A stretch of 8,684 nucleotides of DNA from Neptuniibacter sp. (GCA_030149405.1 JASBRM010000203.1:1-8684); one strand, 5' to 3'; positions 1 to 7,389 are shown, counted from the stretch's first letter. A program made the numbers and translations. The notes: generated by a model from the letters alone, not told the origin.

Positions 1-1708
1 CATGCGTACTCTAGGGGCGATGCCTCCCCATAAGCAGCGCCGAATTGCCCGGGAGACTCTGGATATCTACGCGCCTATCGCAGCGAGATTGGGTATGCGA
101 GACATCCAGGTTGAGCTGGAAGATCTCGCATTTCAGGCGCATTTCCCTATGCGGTCGAAGCACATTCGCCGTGCAGTGGTTCAGGCTCGTGGTCAGCGTA
201 AAGATATCATCAGTTCGATTCAGGAGACCATCGAGAAACGACTTCATAAAGAAGGTTTGAAAGGTCAGGTAACCGGTCGCGAAAAACACCTCTACAGCAT
301 CTATTCGAAGATGAAGGCGCAGCGTAAATCGTTCTCTGAAATTATGGATGTGTTTGCCTTCCGAATTGTTACAGAGTCTGTAGATGATTGTTACAGGGCT
401 CTGGGCACTGTTCATAACCTCTACAAACCTGTGCATGGTCGCTTTAAAGACTACATTGCTATCCCCAAAGCTAATGGCTACCAGTCTCTTCACACAGACC
501 TGTTTGGTGCACGTGATATCACCATTGAAGTACAAATCCGTACCCAAGAGATGGATGCGGTTGCCTGCCAGGGTATTGCGGAGCATGGCCATTATAAAAA
601 TGATGATGGAACGGACGCATACGAGAGCGCAGTAGGTTCTTATAAACGTGCGCGTAAGTGGGTACAGGGTTTGTTGGAAATGCATCAGCGTGCCGGTAAC
701 TCAATGGAGTTTATCGACAGCGTTAAGACTGATCTTTTCCCTGATGAGGTTTACGTTTTCACACCACTTGGCAAGATAATGGAACTACCAAGTGGCGCCA
801 CTCCGGTCGATTTCGCCTATGCCGTGCATACGGATGTTGGTAATTCCTGTGTGTCTTGTCGAATTAATCGCCGCTTAGCGCCTTTGTCACAGCCACTGGA
901 AAATGGCCAGACGGTAGAAATCATAACGACACCCAGTGCACAGCCTAATATGGCCTGGACCAACTTCGTGGTTACGGGTAAAGCACGTTCGGCGATAAGA
1001 CATTTTCTGAAGAATCAGCAACGCCATGAGTCTGTTGAACTTGGGCGTCGTTTGTTGAATCAGTTCCTGGCGAATTACAGCTCCAGTGTAAATGAGATTA
1101 ATACGCTCAAGCTCAATGAGCTTCTGCAAGAAGCTGAGTTGCAAACACTGGACGATCTGCTTGAGGATATTGGCTTAGGAAACCGCATGGCGTATGTGGT
1201 TGCGCGTCGTTTACGTCCAGTTGAAACGGAAGAAACGGCCACCGATGAAACGGACAAGAGTCGTCGTCAAAAACCTATGTCAATTAAGGGCACTGAAGGT
1301 ATGGTTTTGCAATATGCGAAGTGTTGCTTGCCAATTCCTGGCGATAAAATTATCGGTCACATCAGTACAGGTAAAGGTTTGGTGATCCATCAGACGGACT
1401 GCCGAAACATCGGTTACCTGCGAGATGATCCTGAGAAATGTATCTATCTTGAGTGGTCAGATCATTTCGATGAAGAGTTCAGTGCAAACCTGGATGTTGA
1501 AGTGGAATCTCACCGAGGAATTATTGCGGAACTTGCTACCACTGCCGGCGCCACTAAAGCAGATGTCGTAGCGATTGATATTAAAGAGCACGAAGGCCAA
1601 CTGGCCCATGTGCATATGGAAGTGACTGTTACCGACCGGACTCATCTTGCAACAGTGATGAAAAAGCTGCGCCGCCTTAAGAGCGTAAACCGGATCAACA
1701 GGGCTTAG
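1..1708 (+). CDS. spoT: SpoT, bifunctional (p)ppGpp synthetase/hydrolase, 5'-truncated by window edge
   Basis: Makes and degrades the alarmone (p)ppGpp in the cytoplasm, setting the stringent response to starvation. The 568 visible residues align with E. coli SpoT from near the end of its HD hydrolase domain, so roughly 130 N-terminal residues lie before the window and the ATG at position 2 is an internal Met, not the start. Domains in visible numbering: tail of the HD region (1-30); synthetase (about 90-200) with GREKHLYSIYSKM, an RFKD motif at 147-150 (the RXKD form of bifunctional enzymes, not the EXDD form of RelA), NGYQSLHT and EVQIRTQEMD; TGS (about 248-310, DEVYVFTPLGKIMELPSG); a Cys-Cys zinc-finger-like domain (C441, C442); C-terminal ACT (about 492-568). 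One oddity is GIAEHGHYK at 191-199, where relatives have an HWxYK motif. The next gene is convergent ggt, so trmH, recG or ridA do not follow as in other gammaproteobacteria. The TAG stop is at 1706-1708. Confidence 0.97.
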   Translation, partial: MRTLGAMPPHKQRRIARETLDIYAPIAARLGMRDIQVELEDLAFQAHFPMRSKHIRRAVVQARGQRKDIISSIQETIEKRLHKEGLKGQVTGREKHLYSIYSKMKAQRKSFSEIMDVFAFRIVTESVDDCYRALGTVHNLYKPVHGRFKDYIAIPKANGYQSLHTDLFGARDITIEVQIRTQEMDAVACQGIAEHGHYKNDDGTDAYESAVGSYKRARKWVQGLLEMHQRAGNSMEFIDSVKTDLFPDEVYVFTPLGKIMELPSGATPVDFAYAVHTDVGNSCVSCRINRRLAPLSQPLENGQTVEIITTPSAQPNMAWTNFVVTGKARSAIRHFLKNQQRHESVELGRRLLNQFLANYSSSVNEINTLKLNELLQEAELQTLDDLLEDIGLGNRMAYVVARRLRPVETEETATDETDKSRRQKPMSIKGTEGMVLQYAKCCLPIPGDKIIGHISTGKGLVIHQTDCRNIGYLRDDPEKCIYLEWSDHFDEEFSANLDVEVESHRGIIAELATTAGATKADVVAIDIKEHEGQLAHVHMEVTVTDRTHLATVMKKLRRLKSVNRINRA

Positions 1709-1760
1709 GGAACCTACGAATAAGTTCTGTTGGCGCTCTGGCTTCTTTGATGGTTCCTTA
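1706..1760. terminator. Inverted repeat spanning both stop codons of convergent spoT and ggt; possible bidirectional terminator
   Basis: TAGGGAACC at 1706-1714 pairs with GGTTCCTTA at 1752-1760 (nine pairs, one G-T wobble) across a 37-nt loop. The left arm begins with the spoT TAG stop. The right arm, read on the minus strand, begins with the ggt TAA stop. A second possible pairing of nine positions, 1700-1708 with 1772-1780 (core GGCTTAG/CTAAGCC), surrounds it. There is no T-tract and the loop is long, so this is not a classic intrinsic terminator. It may be a weak bidirectional hairpin or the relic of a small repeated element. The repeat is seen directly; the role is inference. Confidence 0.4.
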
Positions 1761-3554
1761 GTCTCCCAGAGCTAAGCCTTCCCTCCGATTATCCACACCC
1801 GCTTCCCAGCTGCCATCTTCTGTGCGACGGAACCCGTGCAGGCCACTGTTAAGGTCACGGACTTTTATCTGGTGACCTTTGATGCTTAATTCGGCTGCTA
1901 ATTGCGTCGCTTTGGTACCTTCCTCAAGTTCGGTTAAACCATTGCGGTTACTGATATGGGGCTGGTTTACAATCTCCTGAAGGCTCAGTTCTGTATTCAG
2001 CATTAATAACAAGCTTTGTGCGACATAGTTAATGATTCGACTCCCTCCAGGGGAGCCTATCGCTGCAAAGAGTTTCCCTTCTTCATCAAAAACCATGAAT
2101 GGAGACATGGAACTGCGAGGTCGTTTACCGGGTTGAACACGGTTAGCGATGATTCGCTTATTGTTTATGGCTTTAAAGGAAAAGTCGGTTAGCTGATTGT
2201 TTAGCAGAAATCCCCCTGTCATAAGGGTGGAACCAAATGCCATCTCGATACTGCTGGTCATAGATACGGCATTGCCCCACTTATCCACAATAACAAAATG
2301 ACTGGTGGAGGGGAGCTCTGGAGACATATCATCGGCTAACAAACTGGCGCTTCGGACGGGATCACCTGGCTGAGCGCTTCCTAAATCCTGATCCATCCGG
2401 ATCAGACTTGCGCGGTTCTTCACATAATTCGTATCTAAAAGTTCTAAGGTTGGAACATAAACAAAATCAGAGTCCGCCAGATAACGATTGCGGTCGGCAA
2501 AAGCCAGCCTGGATGCCTGAGTGAACAGGTGATTAAACTTGCCGCCTGTCGGATCAAGCTGATCCATTGGTTGGCTTTCCAAAAGTTTCAATATCTGTAG
2601 TACGGTGACACCGCCTGAGGTTGGTGGAGGGAAACCACATACTTTGTACTTTTTGTAAGGAAGACAGATTGGTGAGCGTTCAAGGCTCTTGTAATTCTGC
2701 AGATCGGTCAGTGAAAGCAGGCCTGGGTTATCTTCTGTCTGAGCAACAGCATCGATAATATTTTTGCCGATTGAGCCAGAGTAGAAAACATCAGTACCTT
2801 CATTCGCTATCAAACTAAGGCTTTCGGCAAGCTCCGGGTTTTTTCTCAGATGCCCTATGGGTAAAGGCGAGCCATCTTCAAGGTAGAAATAGGAACGGGA
2901 TGCAGGATAGCGATTCAGACCGGGGTTAATGCCGCTTGCAATCAACTTATGTAACCGGGGTGACACAATAAACCCAGCGTTTGACTGCTCTATGGCATCG
3001 GTGAACAGGTTACTCCAAAGCAGTTTGCCATTTTGTTTATGAACATCTTCGAGAAGCTTTAATACCCCCGGAGTACCAACTGAGCGACCACCCACCAGAG
3101 CATCAATCCAGCGCATTGGCTTGCCGTCCTGATAAAACAGCTGGTGGTCAGCTTTCAGAGGCGCTGTTTCACGACCGTCAAAGGCCTGTAACTTTTGCGA
3201 CTCCTGATTCCAGTACAGCATGAATGCGCCGCCACCAATACCGGATGATTGTGGTTCTACGAGAGTCAGCATCGCTTGAACGGCTACAGCCGCATCTGCT
3301 GCTGTTCCGCCTTTCTGTAAAATTTTGTAACCGGCTTCTGTTGCCAAAGGGTGGGCGCTGACAACAATCGATGATGTGAAGGTGGCGAATTGATCTGATT
3401 GTCGGCCTGTAGCCATTTCAGGAGCGATATCTTCAGCTACAGCATGAGTTGTGGAGCTGAATGTCAGCATTAGAGCTATCAAAAGGGCTAATACTGCGAT
3501 GAAAAGATGCTTGTACCTGAAAAAATCAGGTAAAATTGCTGAAATCGTTCTCAA
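1758..3554 (-). CDS. ggt: Gamma-glutamyltransferase (glutathione hydrolase) precursor
   Basis: Cleaves the gamma-glutamyl bond of glutathione and related peptides and hydrolyses or transfers the glutamyl group; expected in the periplasm. The 598-residue product has a signal peptide with a long n-region (1-16), a hydrophobic core at 17-31 and likely cleavage near residues 38-40. It is an Ntn-hydrolase that self-cleaves before the nucleophile, here Thr417 in STSHF (E. coli Thr391), giving a small subunit of about 182 residues. Also present are FDGRETAP with substrate-binding Arg128, SSMSP at 481-485 and the oxyanion GSPGGSR at 500-506. Glu437 stands where E. coli has Asn411, as in Bacillus enzymes. 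The stretch between DFS (457-459) and KRPRSSMSP is about five residues shorter than in E. coli, suggesting a reduced lid loop. The start must be TTG at 3554: an in-frame TAG lies 15 bases upstream and the next Met (29) is inside the signal sequence. AGGGGGA at 3564-3570 may serve as ribosome binding site. Confidence 0.95.
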   Translation of the reverse strand: MRTISAILPDFFRYKHLFIAVLALLIALMLTFSSTTHAVAEDIAPEMATGRQSDQFATFTSSIVVSAHPLATEAGYKILQKGGTAADAAVAVQAMLTLVEPQSSGIGGGAFMLYWNQESQKLQAFDGRETAPLKADHQLFYQDGKPMRWIDALVGGRSVGTPGVLKLLEDVHKQNGKLLWSNLFTDAIEQSNAGFIVSPRLHKLIASGINPGLNRYPASRSYFYLEDGSPLPIGHLRKNPELAESLSLIANEGTDVFYSGSIGKNIIDAVAQTEDNPGLLSLTDLQNYKSLERSPICLPYKKYKVCGFPPPTSGGVTVLQILKLLESQPMDQLDPTGGKFNHLFTQASRLAFADRNRYLADSDFVYVPTLELLDTNYVKNRASLIRMDQDLGSAQPGDPVRSASLLADDMSPELPSTSHFVIVDKWGNAVSMTSSIEMAFGSTLMTGGFLLNNQLTDFSFKAINNKRIIANRVQPGKRPRSSMSPFMVFDEEGKLFAAIGSPGGSRIINYVAQSLLLMLNTELSLQEIVNQPHISNRNGLTELEEGTKATQLAAELSIKGHQIKVRDLNSGLHGFRRTEDGSWEAGVDNRREGLALGD

Positions 3555-3629
3555 AAGCCTGGATCCCCCTAGTAATACTCATAATCTACCTTCAAGCGTG
3601 GATTAAGACTAGTAAATGGAGATACTAAA
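3555..3629. promoter_or_regulatory. Divergent intergenic region between ggt and the HDOD gene
   Basis: This 75-bp gap must hold the 5' signals of both genes unless promoters lie inside coding sequence. Visible elements are a direct repeat CTAGTAA (3569-3575 and 3609-3615, 40 bp apart), a palindromic ACTAGT at 3608-3613, and a plus-strand -10-like CATAAT at 3580-3585 without a matching -35 box. On the minus strand TTGAAG (3595-3590) resembles a -35, but no good -10 follows at the right spacing. Promoter positions are therefore unresolved. Confidence 0.3.
3618..3622 (+). promoter_or_regulatory. Ribosome binding site that fixes the TTG start of the HDOD gene
   Basis: GGAGA lies seven bases upstream of TTG at 3630, near ideal spacing. 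No ATG or GTG exists in this frame between the upstream in-frame stop (3582-3584) and 3630. The nearby ATG at 3616 is in another frame that soon meets a stop. Confidence 0.75.
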
Positions 3630-4940
3630 TTGTCTGTCGGTGTACGTTTGCCCAATAGAGATGGTTGTTTGCCTTGTTATCGGCTGGTGCTGTTGCATGA
3701 TGCCAAGGGGAAAGTGCTGGCCTTGCACCCTGTAGATTCACTTCTAAATTTGTCTGCGCTTTGGAAACAGACTGATCGTAAGTTTCAGCCAATCAGAAGT
3801 GATGATGCCAAACGTTTTTTTGGGCAGGATGCTTTGAAGCAAGAAGCAGGTCACTTCAAACTGCTGGCAATGCAGGTTTTCCATACACCCGAGCTTACTG
3901 AACACAAACAGATTGAAATAATTGAGCCTCATTCCGGCTTGATATTCTCTGTACCCACCGCAAAAATCACCTCAGGCAAAAGCAGTGCCTTTGCTGTAAC
4001 CATCGATGAAATTGAGGCAATGCGCCCAGAAGGCAGCGATGTCGAAGCGATTACTAAGGCCGTTGAGCGATTTACAGCATTACGTGTAAAACAACGCCTG
4101 GAAGATACACTGGGTTTACCTTCACTGTCTCCTACAGTAAAGAAAATCATCGAACTGCGGTCCGATCCCGAAGCGGGTGTTCAGGAGTTGGTTCCGGTAG
4201 TTAAGGTTGATCCAAGCCTTTCCGCACAGGTTATGAGTTGGGCTGCATCGCCTTATTACGCTGCGCCGGGTAAAGTGACTTCTATTGATGATGCTGTAAT
4301 CCGTGTTCTGGGATTTGATCTGGTAATCAATATGGCGCTGGGTACAGCGATGGGGCAACTACTCAATGTACCTAAGACCGGGCCCCGTGAAGGCACGCCA
4401 TACTGGTTGCAGGCGGTTTATAACGCTTCATTGGCGGAACAGTTATGTAAATGCATGCCTTCGGATATCCGTCCGCAACCGGGGATGGTGTACCTGGCTT
4501 CTTTGCTGCACAACTTTGGTTATCTTGTGCTTGCGCATCTATTCCCGCCGCACTTCAACATGCTATCACGCTACTTTGAAGCAAACCCGCATTTCCCAAT
4601 CTATGCGATTGAACAGCAGATTTTAGGGCTTACCCGAGAGCAGATTGGGAGTTGGCTGATGTCCAGTTGGGACCTGCCAGAGGAAGTCTCAACTGCAATT
4701 CGTTATCAGAATAATGCAGATTATGAGGGCGATTACAGCCCAACGGTTAAACTGCTGTATCTGGCGAACCGTATGTTACGTGAAAAAGGCTTAAGCGACG
4801 GGCCTGTAGAAGCGATTCCGGATTCAGTATTCATGGATCTGAGCATTGATCGTGACCAAGCTGCGAGGAAGCTAGCTGCTCTGATTGAAAACGATGATGA
4901 TATACGCGAATTAACCGCAGTACTGGAAGATCAACACTGA
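3630..4940 (+). CDS. YbaK-like (aminoacyl-tRNA deacylase-related) plus HDOD domain protein
   Basis: This 436-residue cytoplasmic protein resembles the family annotated in Pseudomonas relatives as aminoacyl-tRNA deacylase and HDOD domain-containing protein. Residues about 15-130 look like a diverged YbaK/EbsC fold (CYRLVLLHDAKGKVLALHP). This part starts abruptly, without the N-terminal helical segment of free-standing YbaK proteins, so deacylase activity is doubtful. Residues about 155-365 form the HDOD domain (LPSLSPTVKKIIELR, VDPSLSAQVMSWAASPYY, VIRVLGFDLVINMALG, SLLHNFGYLVLAHLFPPHF). The HD-like pair is His294-Asn295, so metal-dependent phosphohydrolase activity is not expected. HDOD proteins are usually signalling or scaffold proteins in motility, stress or nucleotide signalling. 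Its target here is unknown. The start is TTG with a good ribosome binding site. It is divergent from ggt, and its 3' end overlaps convergent yheS by 10 bp. Confidence 0.92.
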   Translation: MSVGVRLPNRDGCLPCYRLVLLHDAKGKVLALHPVDSLLNLSALWKQTDRKFQPIRSDDAKRFFGQDALKQEAGHFKLLAMQVFHTPELTEHKQIEIIEPHSGLIFSVPTAKITSGKSSAFAVTIDEIEAMRPEGSDVEAITKAVERFTALRVKQRLEDTLGLPSLSPTVKKIIELRSDPEAGVQELVPVVKVDPSLSAQVMSWAASPYYAAPGKVTSIDDAVIRVLGFDLVINMALGTAMGQLLNVPKTGPREGTPYWLQAVYNASLAEQLCKCMPSDIRPQPGMVYLASLLHNFGYLVLAHLFPPHFNMLSRYFEANPHFPIYAIEQQILGLTREQIGSWLMSSWDLPEEVSTAIRYQNNADYEGDYSPTVKLLYLANRMLREKGLSDGPVEAIPDSVFMDLSIDRDQAARKLAALIENDDDIRELTAVLEDQH

Positions 4941-4948
4941 TCTTCCAG
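4923..4948. terminator. Perfect 11-bp palindrome with 4-nt loop at the overlapping convergent ends of the HDOD gene and yheS
   Basis: CTGGAAGATCA (4923-4933), loop ACAC (4934-4937), then TGATCTTCCAG (4938-4948) is an exact inverted repeat. The right arm starts with the TGA stop of the HDOD gene. The left arm ends with TCA, the yheS TGA stop read on the other strand. A stable hairpin would form in either transcript, but no T-tract follows on either side, so it may act as a transcript-end stabiliser or a Rho-assisted or weak bidirectional terminator. The structure is certain; the function is inferred. Confidence 0.6.
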
Positions 4949-6868
4949 CTCCGCTTCTAACTCTTCCAGTTCTTCCTGACAGCAGATCCAGTCATCTTCT
5001 GTTTGAGCAGATGTCTGTTTCAGTTGTGCCTGTTTCTCCAGAAGTTCTTTCAGCTTGGTTTTATTTTCATCGGTGTATATTGAGCTGCAGGATAGCTCAG
5101 CTTCCACCTCTTCCAATTCAGTCTGGAATTTCTCCATAGCTGTTTCAAGCTGTTCCAGTTTCTTCTTAATTGGGCGCAGCTTGTTACGCTTTTCTGCAGC
5201 CAGACGTTTCTGTTCTTTTCGTTCTGCTGCGGATATTGTGCGCTTTTCCTCAGGCTTAGCTTCTGAATAAGCGTCTGCTTCCGCCTTTTGTTCCTGACGT
5301 TTCTGCTCCAGAAGCCAGCCCTGATAATCGTCCAGATCACCTTTAAACTGTTCGACTTTGCCATGAGCAACCAGATAGAACTCATCGACCGTATTCCTTA
5401 GCAGGTGACGGTCGTGCGAAACCAGTATCAGTACGCCTTCAAAGGTCTGTAGGGCCAGAGTTAAGGCATGACGAACTTCCAGATCCAGATGGTTGGTTGG
5501 TTCGTCCATTAACAATAGATTGGGCTTCTGCCAGGCGATCATTGCCAAAGCAACCCGGGCTTTTTCGCCTCCGGAAAAGTTCTGGACTGCTTCCAGAGAG
5601 CGATTACCAATAAACCCAAACGACCCCAGATAATCGCGGATTTCCTGTTCGGAAGCCTTAGGGCTGATACGCTTGATATGCAGCAGAGGCGATGCATTCA
5701 TATCCAGAGCTTCCAGTTGATGCTGGGCAAAGTAACCTATGCGCAGGTTTTCGCTCTCATGGCGGTCCCCATTGATCAGCCCCAAATCACCAACCAAAGA
5801 CTTAACCAGTGTGGATTTACCCGCGCCGTTAGGCCCTAACAAGCCAATTCTTTGCCCTGGGGTCAGGCTTAAAGAGGTGTTTTTCAGAATAGGGGTCTTG
5901 CTGTAACCGCACTCGGCATCATAAAGCGTCAGTAATGGCGAAGACATTTTGTCAGAAGCTTTGAAGCGGAAGCTGAAAGGGCTGTCCACGTGAGCCGGAG
6001 CGATTTTCTCCATACGTTCCAGCTCTTTGATACGGCTTTGGGCCTGTTTGGCTTTTGTTGCTTTCGCTTTAAAGCGACGAACAAAGCTTTCAATTTCGGT
6101 GATGCGTTGTTGCTGCTTTTCAAATGCAGACTGTTGCTGCGCCAGACGTTCAGCGCGTTGTCGTTCAAAGGCGGAATAGCCACCCTTGTACAGGTGAAGC
6201 TGTTTTCGCTCTATATGCGTAATATGGCTGACGACATTATCCAAAAAGTCCCGGTCGTGGGAGATTAGTATCAACATGCCGGGGTAAAGGCGCAGCCATT
6301 GTTCCAGCCAGATTGTTGCATCCAGGTCCAGGTGGTTTGTAGGTTCGTCGAGCAGTAATAGGTCTGACGGGCACATCAGTGCCTGAGCCAGATTCAAACG
6401 GATTTTCCAGCCCCCTGAGAACTCTTTTACTGAGCGTTCTATATCGCTGTGACTAAAACCTAATCCAGCCAATAACTGCGCTGCGCGGGACTTGGCGCTG
6501 TAGCCATTGTGGCTGTCCAGCTCGGCATGCAGTTCACCCAGGCGTTCCATATTATGTGAGGCTTCAGCAGCCTGAATCTGACTTTCGATGTGACGAAGTT
6601 GTTTATCTCCATCCAGAACATAATCCAGAGCTGAACGATCTGAGGCAGGAACCTCCTGAGCCATATGCGACATGCGCAGGCCGCCGGGAATATCCAGATC
6701 CCCGCTATCGCAGTGCAACTCCCCCAGTAGAAGTTTGAACAGGGATGATTTGCCTGCACCATTGGAACCGACCAACCCCACTTTCCATCCAGAGTGCAAA
6801 GTTAGGTCGGCTTGCTCTAGCAATATATTGTGGCCGCGTTGTAAGCTGACTTTTTGAAATTGAATCAT
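4931..6868 (-). CDS. yheS: YheS-type ABC-F ATPase
   Basis: Soluble ABC-F protein with two ATPase domains and no membrane segments; ABC-F proteins bind the ribosomal E site and act on translation rather than transport. The protein is 645 residues from ATG at 6868 (E. coli YheS is about 637). In this numbering: first Walker A SNGAGKS at about 35-41, signature FSGGW 150-154, Walker B with DEPTNHLDLDA 174-184, and H-loop SHDRD. The linker at about 227-286 ends in RRFKAKATKAKQAQSRIK, typical of ABC-F. The second ATPase has GPNGAGKS 345-352, FSGGE 431-435, DEPTNHLDLE 455-464 and SHDRH. A charged coiled-coil tail runs from about 520 to the end. Both catalytic glutamates after Walker B are present. 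I prefer 6868 because MIQFQKVSL matches family N-termini; the upstream in-frame ATG at 6886 adds MLESAA. Neither has a clear ribosome binding site. Divergent from the TIGR02444 gene, whose start is 20 bp away. Confidence 0.95.
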   Translation of the reverse strand: MIQFQKVSLQRGHNILLEQADLTLHSGWKVGLVGSNGAGKSSLFKLLLGELHCDSGDLDIPGGLRMSHMAQEVPASDRSALDYVLDGDKQLRHIESQIQAAEASHNMERLGELHAELDSHNGYSAKSRAAQLLAGLGFSHSDIERSVKEFSGGWKIRLNLAQALMCPSDLLLLDEPTNHLDLDATIWLEQWLRLYPGMLILISHDRDFLDNVVSHITHIERKQLHLYKGGYSAFERQRAERLAQQQSAFEKQQQRITEIESFVRRFKAKATKAKQAQSRIKELERMEKIAPAHVDSPFSFRFKASDKMSSPLLTLYDAECGYSKTPILKNTSLSLTPGQRIGLLGPNGAGKSTLVKSLVGDLGLINGDRHESENLRIGYFAQHQLEALDMNASPLLHIKRISPKASEQEIRDYLGSFGFIGNRSLEAVQNFSGGEKARVALAMIAWQKPNLLLMDEPTNHLDLEVRHALTLALQTFEGVLILVSHDRHLLRNTVDEFYLVAHGKVEQFKGDLDDYQGWLLEQKRQEQKAEADAYSEAKPEEKRTISAAERKEQKRLAAEKRNKLRPIKKKLEQLETAMEKFQTELEEVEAELSCSSIYTDENKTKLKELLEKQAQLKQTSAQTEDDWICCQEELEELEAELEDQC

Positions 6869-6888
6869 GGCGGCGGATTCTAACATTG

Positions 6889-7374
6889 ATGCAATTGGAA
6901 AATGAACTTTGGCACTTCGCGCTGGATTTTTACAGCAAACCGGAAGTTGAGCACTGTTGTCTTAGCTTGCAGGATCAATATTGCCTGAGCATCAACCGCA
7001 TCATCTTTTCATGTTGGTGTGGTGCGCAAGGGTTGGAGGTGTTAGAGCCTCAATTCCAGGAGGCTGCTCTGTGGCAAGAGGAGATTACTCACCCCATCAG
7101 GGCACTGCGTTATAAGGTCAGAGAGCAAAAAGAAGATTACCCGGACTGTTACGCAAAGTTGCGTCAGGCAGAGCTGGCCTGCGAACAGGTTGAATTGTTT
7201 ATGTTGTACGAACAGGCGGCAAAACTGCCGCAATCAGATCTCGATTCTCTGGTATTGGTTGAGAAAAATCTGCAAACCTATTTGAAATTGAATAATTTGC
7301 CTATAGATAAAGAGATAACCCAATATCTTTCGCCGCTGATCGGTGTTCTAAAGGAACATTATGTGGCTAAATGA
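6889..7374 (+). CDS. TIGR02444 (DUF2390) family protein of unknown function
   Basis: A 161-residue protein with no signal peptide or membrane segment. The N-terminus (LWHFALDFYSKPEVEHCCLSLQDQ) matches the family pattern LWxFALxxYxxPxVexxCLxLQd, followed by a short hydrophobic stretch (IIFSCW, about 38-43) and an Ile-Arg-Ala-Leu-Arg motif near 70-75 before an alpha-helical, acidic C-terminal half. It has six cysteines, all before residue 100 (for example C23, C24, C42 and C44), more than expected for a small cytosolic protein. Role unknown. As far as I recall, Pseudomonas also keeps this family beside a YheS-like ATPase and an FKBP, suggesting an old linkage. The start is ATG at 6889, with TTG at 6886 directly before it as an alternative. 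The only weak ribosome binding site is GGCGGA at 6872-6877, so its promoter or leader must overlap the 5' end of yheS. Confidence 0.85.
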   Translation: MQLENELWHFALDFYSKPEVEHCCLSLQDQYCLSINRIIFSCWCGAQGLEVLEPQFQEAALWQEEITHPIRALRYKVREQKEDYPDCYAKLRQAELACEQVELFMLYEQAAKLPQSDLDSLVLVEKNLQTYLKLNNLPIDKEITQYLSPLIGVLKEHYVAK

Positions 7375-7389
7375 TGAAGCTGGAAGCCA

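Noticed and set aside
2..4. ATG at position 2 as the real spoT start
   Set aside because: The Met lies within a segment that is internal in full-length SpoT. A start here would remove most of the hydrolase domain, so the gene simply begins before the window.
11..685. 224-codon open frame on the minus strand within spoT
   Set aside because: It is wholly antisense to clearly conserved SpoT domains, shows no recognisable domain, and is explained by codon composition of the real gene.
1709..1757. Small RNA or insertion-sequence fragment in the spoT/ggt gap
   Set aside because: The inverted arms are real, but there is no transposase, no target duplication I can see and no promoter. One copy in one window cannot establish a mobile element, so it is kept only as a low-confidence finding.
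3616..3618. ATG at 3616 as start of the HDOD gene
   Set aside because: It is in a different frame that gives no homologous protein and soon meets a stop. The GGAG within it serves as the ribosome binding site for TTG 3630.
5050..5385. 111-codon minus-strand frame inside yheS
   Set aside because: It is a shifted frame of the coiled-coil-coding part of yheS, with no family resemblance and no ribosome binding site.
5990..6268. 92-codon plus-strand frame opposite yheS
   Set aside because: It is antisense to the conserved ABC-F linker and first ATPase domain, and its composition is that of a shadow frame.
6802..6829. Sigma-70 promoter for the TIGR02444 gene inside yheS (TTAGGT with TATATT at 6824-6829)
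   Set aside because: The -10 is acceptable but the -35 is poor and the AT-rich patch lies in conserved coding sequence; too weak to annotate.
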